38,149 nucleotides of DNA, taken from the NCBI GenBank assembly GCA_947596085.1, contig CANQEW010000026.1, forward strand, positions 1 to 38,149, given 5' to 3'. The notes under the pieces were generated by a model. The model was not told the DNA's origin. It was given only the letters and a program-made list of their open reading frames with translations, and searched no databases. Source of the DNA: an uncultured Clostridia bacterium. Its GTDB lineage: Bacteria; Bacillota; Clostridia; Christensenellales; Aristaeellaceae. This document shows positions 25,866 through 33,012 of this stretch, one piece after another (position 1 is the first letter of the stretch; each line of letters opens with the position of its first letter). Position numbers and translations under genes: made by a program.

Positions 25866-26594
25866 TCACGACTTTGCGTCCCGTATGATCGCGTCCCAGA
25901 GCGCGTCGCAGGCCTGAACGTGGTCGCAGGTGTACTCCGACCAGAACCCTCTGCGTGCGATGTACATCCCCGAGAACAGCGACTGCGCCGGTCCGGAGAG
26001 CGACTGGCCCGGCCCGCTCCCATCGAGCTCGCCCAGCGCCAGATTCGCGAGCGTCGGACAGTCCGCCCAGCGGAGGCAGCAATCCTCCCAGCCGGTTTCG
26101 GTCTCGCCGGGGAGCGTTCCGTCCAGGCGGCGCAGGATGTGGTAGTCCAGCTGGAACTGCCGCGGGTCCTCCAGCAGGAAGAAGTAGCTGTCCAGCGCTT
26201 TGAGGTCGGCCATGACCTTGGTGCTCGTCGCCGCGCCGTAGTAGGGGGAGGAGGCGTCCGTCCCGCCGGTGGCGTACTGGTTGAGCCGCACGACCGTCCG
26301 GCCGTCGCCGTTGCAATCCTCGCCCATCGCCGCCAGCGCGCCTTCCAGCGCCTCGACCGTAGCGTCGGGCAGCCGTGCTGCGCCCACGTAGGCGATCTGG
26401 TAGTCCGGCCGCACCTTGCCGACGCCCAGCATGTTTGCCAGGATGCCGGCGGCTGCCACCGCCAGCGCGACGCCGATCAGCAGATGCCACTTGTGGTAGC
26501 GCCACCAGTTCTTTCGCTTCTGCTCGGGCGTCAGTTCCCGCTGTTCCTCGGGTTGAACGTCCCGATACTTCCACATTAGATATTTACTCGCCAT
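25866..26594 (-). CDS. One-span protein of unknown function, paralogue of 12526-13176
   Basis: 242 aa, family not recognised. A cytoplasmic start of about 35 residues with KNWWRYHKW is followed by one membrane span (about 37-56) and an outside domain. Shared with the other copy: PDYQIAYVGAARLPD, the EDCNGDGRTVVRLNQYA loop (D93, N95, D97), FLLEDPRQFQ, LDGTLP and a W-ADC-TLANLALGELD segment. The N-terminal extension of about 18 residues is absent from the other copy. ATG 26594 has AAAGGG upstream and its own promoter. It converges on the GH51 gene, so both family members neighbour glycan-use genes. Function unknown. Confidence 0.75.
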   Translation of the reverse strand: MASKYLMWKYRDVQPEEQRELTPEQKRKNWWRYHKWHLLIGVALAVAAAGILANMLGVGKVRPDYQIAYVGAARLPDATVEALEGALAAMGEDCNGDGRTVVRLNQYATGGTDASSPYYGAATSTKVMADLKALDSYFFLLEDPRQFQLDYHILRRLDGTLPGETETGWEDCCLRWADCPTLANLALGELDGSGPGQSLSGPAQSLFSGMYIARRGFWSEYTCDHVQACDALWDAIIRDAKS

Positions 26595-26659
26595 GAGATT
26601 TCCCTTTCCCGGTTCCGCCGCATGAGCGGCGCGACGGCAGCGTTTTGTCGTTTAAGCAT

Positions 26660-26688
26660 ATTATAACGTGCGGCTGGAGGAAAGTAAA
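26660..26688 (-). promoter_or_regulatory. Promoter of the one-span protein gene
   Basis: Reading leftward, TTTACT (26683-26688) and TATAAT (26660-26665) are 17 bp apart and about 66 bp before the start codon. Confidence 0.75.
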
Positions 26689-26748
26689 GCGGCGAGGCGC
26701 GAGCGATGCACCGCGCCGGACGAAAAGCGGCTTCCTGGATCGGACAAA

Positions 26749-26774
26749 GGGCGGGGAACGTGAATCCTCCGCCC
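26749..26774 (-). terminator. Possible terminator of the UvrA-like gene
   Basis: GGGCGG and CCGCCC (26749-26754 with 26769-26774) lie a few bases after the leftward stop, and the leftward strand continues CTTTGTCC. The loop is large (14 nt), so this is weak. Confidence 0.35.
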
Positions 26775-26778
26775 GCTT

Positions 26779-29292
26779 TCAGCCCACCATATACCGCTTC
26801 AAATATTTGCCCGTCAGGCTCTGCACGCAGCGGCAAATCTCCTCCGGCGTGCCCGTCGCGACGATCCTTCCGCCCTGTTCGCCGCCGCCCGGGCCCATGT
26901 CGATGATGTAATCCGCGTTGCGCAGCACGTCCAGATCGTGCTCGATGACGATTACGGTCGCGCCGCTCTCGATCAGGCGCTGGAATACGGCGAGCAGCGT
27001 CTTCACGTCCAGCGGGTGCAGGCCGATCGTCGGCTCGTCGAACACGAACACCGCGTCCGACTGTCCTCGGCCCATCTCGCTGGCGAGCTTCAGGCGCTGG
27101 GCCTCGCCGCCGGAGAGGCTCGGCGTCTCCTCGCCCAGCGTCAGGTAGCCCAGCCCGAGATCGTGCAGCACGCGCAGCCTCCGCTCCACGAGCGGCAGGT
27201 CCGCGCACGCCTCGAGCGCCTCGTCCACGCTCATATCCATGAGCTCCGGCAGCGTGTTCGCGCGGCCGCCCCGTTTCGGCGCGCGGCGGATGAGGCCCGC
27301 GTCCTTCCCGTAGCGCGACCCGCCGCAGTCCGGGCAGGGAATCTGCACGTCCGGAAGAAATTGCACGTCAAGGTCGATCACGCCCGTGCCGTCGCAGGTC
27401 GGGCAGCGGAGCCGTCCGGTGTTGTAGGAGAAGTCGCCCGCCTTGCAGCCCTTCGTCCGGGCGTCCTCCGACCGCGCGAACGCCTTGCGCAGCTCGTCGT
27501 GCACATCGGCGTAGGTCGCCACAGTGGAGCGCACGTTGATTCCGATGGGCGTGGCGTCGATCAGCTTGACCTGCGCGATTCCCTCCGCGGACACGGATTT
27601 CACGTGTTCCGGCAGCCGTCCGCCCCTGACGGACGCCTCCAGTGCGGGCACCAGGCTCTCCAGAATCAGCGTGGTCTTTCCCGAGCCGGACACGCCGGTG
27701 ATCGCGACCAGCCGCCCCTTGGGAATGCGCGCCTCCAGCGGCTTCACCGTGTGAATGCCGGATGTGGAAAGCTGTATGGCGCCCAGTTCGAACATGCGCT
27801 CCGCTGGAATCCGCGCGCGCACGTCGATCTCCGCTTCGCCCGTGAGGAAGGCGCCGATTCGGGAGGCCGGATCGCGCTCGACCGCCTCGCGCGGCCCCTG
27901 CGCGATGATCCTTCCGCCGCCCGCGCCGGCTTCGGGGCCGAGCTCGATGAGCCAGTCCGCCTCGGAGAGCACGTGGGTGTCGTGGTCCACCAGCACCACG
28001 GTATTGCCGTCGGCGATGAGATCCCGCATCACGCCCGACAGCCCCTCCATATTGGAGGGATGCAGGCCGATGGAGGGCTCATCCAGCACGTAGAGCACGC
28101 CGGTCGTGCGGTTGCGAACCGCCCGCGCGAGCTGCATTCGCTGCCGCTCGCCGGTGGAGAGGGTGGAGGCGGCGCGGTCCAGCGCGAGATAGGAGAGCCC
28201 GAGATCCGTCAGCCGCTTGGCGGCGTCCCGGAAGGATTCGCAGATGCTGCGCGCCATCGGCCGCATGGGCTCGGGCAGCGAATCGGGCACGCCGTCCACC
28301 CATTCGGTCAGATCGGAAAGCGTCATCTTGCAGGCGTCCGCCAGCGTGATTCCCCGCAGCAGCGGCGCCCGCGCCGCCTCGCTCAAGCGCGTGCCGCCGC
28401 AGTCCGGGCACACGTCCTGGCGCAAAAATTTCTCCACGCGCTTCATGCCCTTTTCGTCCTTGACCTTGGAGAGCGCGTTTTCCACGGTGTAGGTGGCGTT
28501 GAAGTAGGTGAAGTCCATGTCGCCGGCGGCGCCGCTGGTCTTGTTCTGGTAGATGATGTTCTTCTTTACCGCGGGGCCGTGAAACACGATGTCCCGTTCG
28601 CGCTCGGTCAGTTCGCGGAACGGCACGTCGGTGCGCACGCCCATCTCGCGGGCGATGTCCTTCATCAGCGACCACATCAGCGTCTGCCAGGGCGCGACCG
28701 CGCCCTCGTCGATCGTGAGCGATTCGTCCGGCACCAGCGTCGATTCGTCCACGGTGCGCACCACGCCCGTGCCGTCGCAGCGCTTGCACGCGCCCTGACT
28801 GTTGAAGGCGAGCTCCTCCGCGCTCGGCGCGAAGAAGCGCTCGCCGCAGACCGGGCAGACGAGTTCCAGCCCCGCCGCAACGTTCAGCGAGGGCTCCACA
28901 TAGTGCCCGCGCGGGCAGCGATGGCTCGCGAGGCGCGAAAACATCAATCGCAGGCTGTTGAGCAGCTCCGTGCCCGTGCCGAACGTGCTGCGGATTCCCG
29001 GAACCCCGGGCCTCTGCCGCAGCGCCAGAGCCGCCGGGACGTACAGCACCTCGTCCACCTGCGCCCGCTCCGCCTGCGTCATACGCCGCCGCGTGTAGGT
29101 GGACAGGGACTCCAGGTAGCGCCGGGAGCCCTCCGCGTACAGTATGCCCAGCGCCAGCGAGGACTTGCCGGAACCGGAGACGCCCGCGATGCCCACGATC
29201 TTGTGCAGCGGCACGTCCACGTCGATGTTCTTCAGGTTGTGCACCCGGCCGCCCCGAATTTCAATTTTGTCTGGATTGTTTGGATTCTTCAT
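26779..29292 (-). CDS. UvrA2-like ABC ATPase lacking the UvrB-binding region
   Basis: 837 aa, about 100 shorter than canonical UvrA. It has two ABC modules: Walker A GVSGSGKSS and GVSGSGKTT, signatures LSTGERQRMQLA and LSGGEAQRLKLA, and Walker B VLYVLDEPSIGLHP and VFVFDEPTIGLHP. Zinc-binding Cys pairs are at CPVCGERF...CKRCDGTG, CPDCGGTRL and CPTCDGTG...CPDCGG. After HRCPRGHYVEPS the chain goes straight to the zinc finger, so the UvrB-binding domain is missing, as in UvrA2 proteins linked to DNA damage or drug tolerance. Start: ATG 29292, or GTG 29304 next to the hflX stop; neither has a clear ribosome site. It follows hflX and is probably co-transcribed with it. Confidence 0.88.
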   Translation of the reverse strand: MKNPNNPDKIEIRGGRVHNLKNIDVDVPLHKIVGIAGVSGSGKSSLALGILYAEGSRRYLESLSTYTRRRMTQAERAQVDEVLYVPAALALRQRPGVPGIRSTFGTGTELLNSLRLMFSRLASHRCPRGHYVEPSLNVAAGLELVCPVCGERFFAPSAEELAFNSQGACKRCDGTGVVRTVDESTLVPDESLTIDEGAVAPWQTLMWSLMKDIAREMGVRTDVPFRELTERERDIVFHGPAVKKNIIYQNKTSGAAGDMDFTYFNATYTVENALSKVKDEKGMKRVEKFLRQDVCPDCGGTRLSEAARAPLLRGITLADACKMTLSDLTEWVDGVPDSLPEPMRPMARSICESFRDAAKRLTDLGLSYLALDRAASTLSTGERQRMQLARAVRNRTTGVLYVLDEPSIGLHPSNMEGLSGVMRDLIADGNTVVLVDHDTHVLSEADWLIELGPEAGAGGGRIIAQGPREAVERDPASRIGAFLTGEAEIDVRARIPAERMFELGAIQLSTSGIHTVKPLEARIPKGRLVAITGVSGSGKTTLILESLVPALEASVRGGRLPEHVKSVSAEGIAQVKLIDATPIGINVRSTVATYADVHDELRKAFARSEDARTKGCKAGDFSYNTGRLRCPTCDGTGVIDLDVQFLPDVQIPCPDCGGSRYGKDAGLIRRAPKRGGRANTLPELMDMSVDEALEACADLPLVERRLRVLHDLGLGYLTLGEETPSLSGGEAQRLKLASEMGRGQSDAVFVFDEPTIGLHPLDVKTLLAVFQRLIESGATVIVIEHDLDVLRNADYIIDMGPGGGEQGGRIVATGTPEEICRCVQSLTGKYLKRYMVG

Positions 29293-29304
29293 GCGCGTTT
29301 TCAC

Positions 29305-31065
29305 TCACTGTTTCAGCATTCCCAGTACCCGCTGGTAGTTCGCCGCGTCCAGCAGGCAGTTGACCTTCGTGCCCTCGGCTTCGTATTCCTCGTGGAGCAC
29401 CTGCCCATAGCTGTGGATCAGCGAGAGCACGTTTCCCTTGCTGTACGGAATCACCAGCTCCACCGGGTGGCGCAGCTCCGCGATGCGGCGGGAGATCTCC
29501 GCCTTGAGGCGGTCGAGGCCGACGCCCTGCTTGGCGGAGATGTGGATCGCGTCGGCGGGTTCGATTTCGTCCGCGGGAATCTTCGCCCGGTCGATCTTGT
29601 TCATTGCCTCCAACACGGGCCGGTCGCCCGCGCCGAGCTCGTTCAGCACCCGAAACACCGTCTCGCGCTGTTCGCGGTACTGGGGGTTCGACACGTCCGA
29701 CACCACCACGAGCAGATCGGCGTAGAGCGCCTCCTCCAGCGTGGAGTGGAACGCCTCGACGAGCTGGTGCGGAAGTTTGCGGATGAAGCCCACCGTGTCC
29801 ACCAGCAGACAGCTGCGGTTTTCGGGAAGGTCTACGTTTCGCATCACCGGATCGAGCGTGGCGAAGAGCTTGTCCTCCACCAGCACGTCCGCGCCGGAGA
29901 GCGCGTTGAGCAGCGTTGACTTGCCCGCGTTGGTGTAGCCCACCAGCGCCACGGTGGTCTGGCCCTGCTTGTCCCGCCGCGCGCGGCGCATGTCGCGCTG
30001 GCGCTTGAGTTCCTTCAGCTGCGCGGTTAAGTCGTCAATGCGCTTGCGGATGCGGCGGCGGTCCACCTCCAGCCGCGTCTCGCCGGGGCCGCGCGTGCCG
30101 ATGCCGCCGCCCAGGCGAGACAGCGATGTGCCCAGGCCCGTGAGCCTCGGCAGGCGGTACTTCATCTGCGCCAGTTCCACCTGAAGCTTGCCCTCGGCCG
30201 TCTGGGCGCGCTGGGCGAAGATGTCCAGAATCAGCGCCGTGCGGTCGATCACGCGCACGCCCAATGCCGCTTCGAGGTTGCGCTGCTGCGCGCCGGTCAG
30301 TTCGTCGTCCACGATGGCCAGGTCGATCTCCATGGCCTGACACACCAGCGAGAGTTCCTCCGCCTTGCCGCTGCCGATGAAGGTGGCCGGGTCGGGCTTG
30401 ACGCGGTTTTGAATGACGCGGGTGATGACCATCGCTCCGGCGGTCTCGGCGAGGCTCGCCAGCTCCTCCAGCGATTCCTCGCTGTCGGTGGAGATCAGCA
30501 GCGCCTTCTCACTCACCTCCACGATGCCGCCCTTGGCGATAGCGTCCTTCACGCGCTGCTCTGCCTGGGTGATCTCGTTCATCCAGTTCATTTGAGGGAT
30601 GCGCCCGGGCTTCACCGGTCCGCGCAGGAGGATGGAGAAGTTGTCGTACTCCATCTCGCCCAGGAACGCCGCGCTGATGCCCGTGCAGCGGCCGTCGGCC
30701 ACACCCACCGCGCACATGGAGTCGAAGCGCAAAAGCCGCAGCGCCTGCAGATCGACGCTCGACAATCGTGCGTCTCCGCCGGGATGGGTGTGGATGCAGC
30801 GGAAGCCCGAAAGCCGGTCAGGGTTGCGGCGCAGGTGCAATTCCGGCAACGCGATCGAGCCGATCGAACCGATGGCGATCTCCAGCACCGTGCCGTCCCG
30901 GCCCAGATATACCAGCATCTCTCGATTGATGGCCTCGGTGTGGCGCACCAGGACGTTGAGGAGCCGGTCGGGGAGATAGACGTCGCGCTCGAACTCCGCG
31001 TCGTAGAGGCGCTCCAACTCGTTGAGCGTGCTTTCGCGAATGCCCTCCAGATTTCCGTGGATCAT
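29305..31065 (-). CDS. hflX: Ribosome-associated GTPase HflX, long form with JAMM-like N-terminus
   Basis: 586 aa against about 430 in E. coli. The HflX core starts near residue 190: RGGI-type nucleotide-binding HflX domain, glycine-rich GIGTRGPGETRLE, then the G domain with P-loop GYTNAGKST (K382), DTVGFIRKLP and NKID. The first ~150 residues are extra and hold E49, H92-T-H94-P and S102-S-V-D105, i.e. HxHP-x6-SxxD, the JAMM/MPN metal-site pattern. HflX splits stalled ribosomes after stress; a function for the N-terminal part is not known to me. GGAGG lies 6 nt before ATG 31065. I believe similar long forms occur in other Clostridia. Confidence 0.93.
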   Translation of the reverse strand: MIHGNLEGIRESTLNELERLYDAEFERDVYLPDRLLNVLVRHTEAINREMLVYLGRDGTVLEIAIGSIGSIALPELHLRRNPDRLSGFRCIHTHPGGDARLSSVDLQALRLLRFDSMCAVGVADGRCTGISAAFLGEMEYDNFSILLRGPVKPGRIPQMNWMNEITQAEQRVKDAIAKGGIVEVSEKALLISTDSEESLEELASLAETAGAMVITRVIQNRVKPDPATFIGSGKAEELSLVCQAMEIDLAIVDDELTGAQQRNLEAALGVRVIDRTALILDIFAQRAQTAEGKLQVELAQMKYRLPRLTGLGTSLSRLGGGIGTRGPGETRLEVDRRRIRKRIDDLTAQLKELKRQRDMRRARRDKQGQTTVALVGYTNAGKSTLLNALSGADVLVEDKLFATLDPVMRNVDLPENRSCLLVDTVGFIRKLPHQLVEAFHSTLEEALYADLLVVVSDVSNPQYREQRETVFRVLNELGAGDRPVLEAMNKIDRAKIPADEIEPADAIHISAKQGVGLDRLKAEISRRIAELRHPVELVIPYSKGNVLSLIHSYGQVLHEEYEAEGTKVNCLLDAANYQRVLGMLKQ

Positions 31066-31107
31066 AGGGAACCTCCATTGTTAAGGATTGAGGGGAGGAG
31101 CCTGCGT

Positions 31108-31390
31108 TGAGGCGTGGCAGTAGAAGGGAGAATCCAAGGAACCTCAGGTTCCTTGGTAGGGATTCCAAAGGGGCAATGCCCCTTTGGCAGGTCTGGGCGG
31201 AGCCCAGCGAGCCCGTTGCGCGGGAATGTATCCCAGCGGTTCACCCAGCGGCCCGCGCCTAAATCAAGGCACCAACAAAGCGCACTGCCGCTTCGCCGTC
31301 CCATGCGCGGGCCGCCAGCGGCGAGTTTTTGGCAAGGCCGGAATCCCCATCGGGGATTCCGGCCTTGCCAAAAGAGCCCGCCACTAACTC
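31108..31390 (-). repeat. Structured intergenic repeat, copy 3
   Basis: Reverse orientation. From the right end: boundary GAGCCCGCCACTAACTC (31374-31390), then hairpin 1 as a perfect 22-bp stem (31327-31348 with 31352-31373, loop ATC). The long-range stem pairs GCGCGGGCCG (31305-31314) with CGGCCCGCGC (31249-31258). A short hairpin CTGGGC/GCCCAG is at 31193-31207, a longer one CCAAAGGGGC/GCCCCTTTGG at 31165-31187, and the terminal CCAAGGAACC hairpin at 31134-31156. It fills the gap 31066-31416 between hflX and a small gene. It faces copy 4. Confidence 0.85.
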
Positions 31391-31416
31391 CCCACTTCCG
31401 CCGCGAACCTCTGCCA

Positions 31417-31656
31417 TCACCCCGCCAAGCGGGAAGTGAGCGTCCGCCTATTGCTCTTGTATTTTGTGCAAGATCGTCTTTTAATTATCAAATAAATACA
31501 GCGGGCGTAAAAGCAGATTCCTGCTGCGCCAAAAAGAACAGGAGGCCAGTAAACGGAGCCTAAAAACGCTTTCGTTTCGTATGCAGTTACTGCTGCTGTT
31601 ATGAACCACAATGTTCCGATCATAAAATGAAACAATGGCGAATTTTTGAAGCTCAT
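31417..31656 (-). CDS. Small two-span membrane protein, AT-rich gene
   Basis: 79 aa, no recognised family. Two hydrophobic segments (about 10-26 FHFMIGTLWFITAAVTA and 36-56 PPVLFGAAGICFYARCIYLII) and a basic C-terminus. ATG 31656 has GAGGAGG 7 nt upstream, an excellent site; an in-frame start at 31755 would add a chain with no site. Base composition is clearly more AT-rich than the surroundings. It lies with the next small gene between two inward-facing repeat copies, suggesting acquired DNA. Confidence 0.6.
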   Translation of the reverse strand: MSFKNSPLFHFMIGTLWFITAAVTAYETKAFLGSVYWPPVLFGAAGICFYARCIYLIIKRRSCTKYKSNRRTLTSRLAG

Positions 31657-31770
31657 GGGGTGCCTCCTCTTAAATCCTGATTTGATGGCATGATTTAATT
31701 CTTCCGACCTGCGGCTTCGCCGCGGGTGAGACTGAGGGATTCGGTTCGCCGACAAATCGGAATTGTTCGT

Positions 31771-31989
31771 TTACTTTTCTCGTATTTCTTTGTAGCAAAA
31801 CACACTACCAACCATGAAGATAACTATACAAATGACAAGTGGTATCATCAATTCTAATCCTAACAAGCTACCAACAATACCCGTTATGCCGTTATAATCC
31901 CATTGATGAGGTGCCGCCGTGCAAAGGATTATAATTGTTCCTAAAAAGCCCAATATCTGCCACACTAACCCAAATATCAATTTCTTCAT
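31771..31989 (-). CDS. Small two-span membrane protein, AT-rich gene
   Basis: 72 aa, no recognised family. Two hydrophobic segments, LIFGLVWQILGFLGTIIILCTAA (about 4-26) and LELMIPLVICIVIFMVGSVFC (about 44-65), with a short charged C-terminus (KEIREK). ATG 31989 has GGAGAG about 10 nt upstream. Composition is AT-rich like its neighbour 114 bp downstream. Size and layout recall immunity-like, toxin-like or transporter-accessory proteins, but nothing specific supports any of these. Confidence 0.6.
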   Translation of the reverse strand: MKKLIFGLVWQILGFLGTIIILCTAAPHQWDYNGITGIVGSLLGLELMIPLVICIVIFMVGSVFCYKEIREK

Positions 31990-32044
31990 TTCTGTTCACT
32001 CTCCAATTTCGATTTATCACGTCGTCTCCCAAAAATCAAACCCA

Positions 32045-32077
32045 GAAATCCGCCCCATGATCTACGGGGCGGATTTC
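32045..32077. repeat. Hairpin in the 31990-32560 gene-free stretch
   Basis: GAAATCCGCCCC (32045-32056) pairs perfectly with 32066-32077. It is upstream of the small leftward genes. No U-tract and no assigned role. The rest of 31990-32560 holds repeat copy 4 and two related hairpins. Confidence 0.45.
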
Positions 32078-32115
32078 GTCGCTCCGTACTGTCACTACTA
32101 CAGAAACGAAATGCA

Positions 32116-32152
32116 GGACTTTGGCCCCTGGTGTATATGAGGGCCAAAGTCC
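32116..32152. repeat. GGACTTTGGCCC hairpin, left copy
   Basis: GGACTTTGGCCC (32116-32127) pairs perfectly with 32141-32152. The same stem recurs at 32513-32544, on the other side of repeat copy 4. Confidence 0.55.
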
Positions 32153-32233
32153 GTCGCTTAAATGGCGCAGCGGTTTGGCCGTCGGCCCTGCCGACAACTC
32201 CCGGTTTGTTGGTAAAATCGCAGCGATATTATA

Positions 32234-32501
32234 GAGTTAGTGGCGGGCTCTTTTGGATTGGGAAACCGGAGGCTTCTCAATCCAAAAAATCGCCGCACGG
32301 CCCGCGCTTGGGGGCGATGGTGCGTTGGTTCGTGGAAACGAAGTTTTGTTTGTTGGCGCGGGCCGAATGGGTGAGTCGCTGGGATACGTTCTCGTGCAAT
32401 GGGCTCACTGGGCTCTGCTCAGACCTGCCAAAGGGGCGTTGCCCCTTTGGAAACCCTACCAAGGAACCTGTGGTTCCTTGGATTCTCCCTTCTGCTGCCG
32501 C
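32234..32501 (+). repeat. Structured intergenic repeat, copy 4
   Basis: Forward orientation, closest to copy 3. Boundary GAGTTAGTGGCGGGCTC (32234-32250) is the exact complement of copy 3's boundary. Hairpin 1 pairs 32251-32267 with 32271-32287 (one mismatch, one G-U). The long-range stem pairs CGGCCCGCGC (32298-32307) with GCGCGGGCCG (32356-32365). Then come CTGGGC/GCTCAG (32408-32422), CCAAAGGGGC/GCCCCTTTGG (32428-32450) and the terminal CCAAGGAACC hairpin (32459-32481), followed by ATTCTCCCTTCTGCTGCC. Confidence 0.85.
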
Positions 32502-32512
32502 GCTGAATACAC

Positions 32513-32544
32513 GGACTTTGGCCCCACACAAGGGGCCAAAGTCC
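32513..32544. terminator. GGACTTTGGCCCC hairpin, right copy
   Basis: A perfect 13-bp stem (32513-32525 with 32532-32544) 16 bp past the leftward nifU stop. The T-rich tail (CGTTTTTATTTTAC) is on its rightward side, so by orientation it would end rightward transcripts; it may still mark the end of the isc operon. Its stem duplicates that at 32116-32152. Confidence 0.5.
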
Positions 32545-32560
32545 TCGGTTCGTTTTTATT

Positions 32561-32983
32561 TTACACGTACTGTATGTTTTCGTCGTCCTCTTCTGTGCTT
32601 GGCTTCTTCCCATTCGCCAGCCGGTCCTTGTAGTCCTGAATGGCGGCGCGCAGCGCTTCCTCGGCCAGCACGGAGCAGTGCACCTTCACCGGTGGCAGCC
32701 CGCCCAGCGACTCCATCACCTGCTTATTGGTGATCTTCAGCGCCTCGTCCAGCGTCTTGCCCTTGACCAACTCGGTGGCCTTCGAGGAGGTGGCGATGGC
32801 CGCGCCGCAGCCGAAGGTCTTGAATTTCACATCGGTGATCACATCGTTTTCAACCTTGATATAGATGCGCATGATGTCGCCGCACTTGGCGTTGCCCACG
32901 GTGCCGACGCCGCTGGCATCCTCCATCTCGCCCATATTGCGGGGATTCATGAAGTGGTCCATGACCTGCTCGGTATATTCCAT
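32561..32983 (-). CDS. nifU: Fe-S cluster scaffold protein NifU/IscU
   Basis: 140 aa. Scaffold on which Fe-S clusters are built before transfer. The three cluster cysteines are C34 (GNAKCGD), C59 (FGCGAAIA) and C103 (VHCSVLAEE), with D36 next to the first. YTEQVMDHFMNPRNMGEM is the typical N-terminus. A charged tail of about 20 residues follows the core. AAAGGAG lies 8 nt before ATG 32983. It follows nifS by 29 bp in the iscR-nifS-nifU operon. Confidence 0.95.
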   Translation of the reverse strand: MEYTEQVMDHFMNPRNMGEMEDASGVGTVGNAKCGDIMRIYIKVENDVITDVKFKTFGCGAAIATSSKATELVKGKTLDEALKITNKQVMESLGGLPPVKVHCSVLAEEALRAAIQDYKDRLANGKKPSTEEDDENIQYV

Positions 32984-33012
32984 AAATAAGCTCCTTTCAG
33001 CGTCAGCTTCTA

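Noticed and set aside
26938-29919. 993-residue open frame on the + strand
   Set aside because: It is antisense to the UvrA2-like and hflX genes, rich in His, Arg, Ala and Val with no domain signal, as expected of the complement of GC-rich coding DNA. The leftward genes are unmistakable.
31108-32501. Insertion sequence with a transposase
   Set aside because: Neither small gene between the repeats resembles a transposase; both encode two-span membrane proteins.
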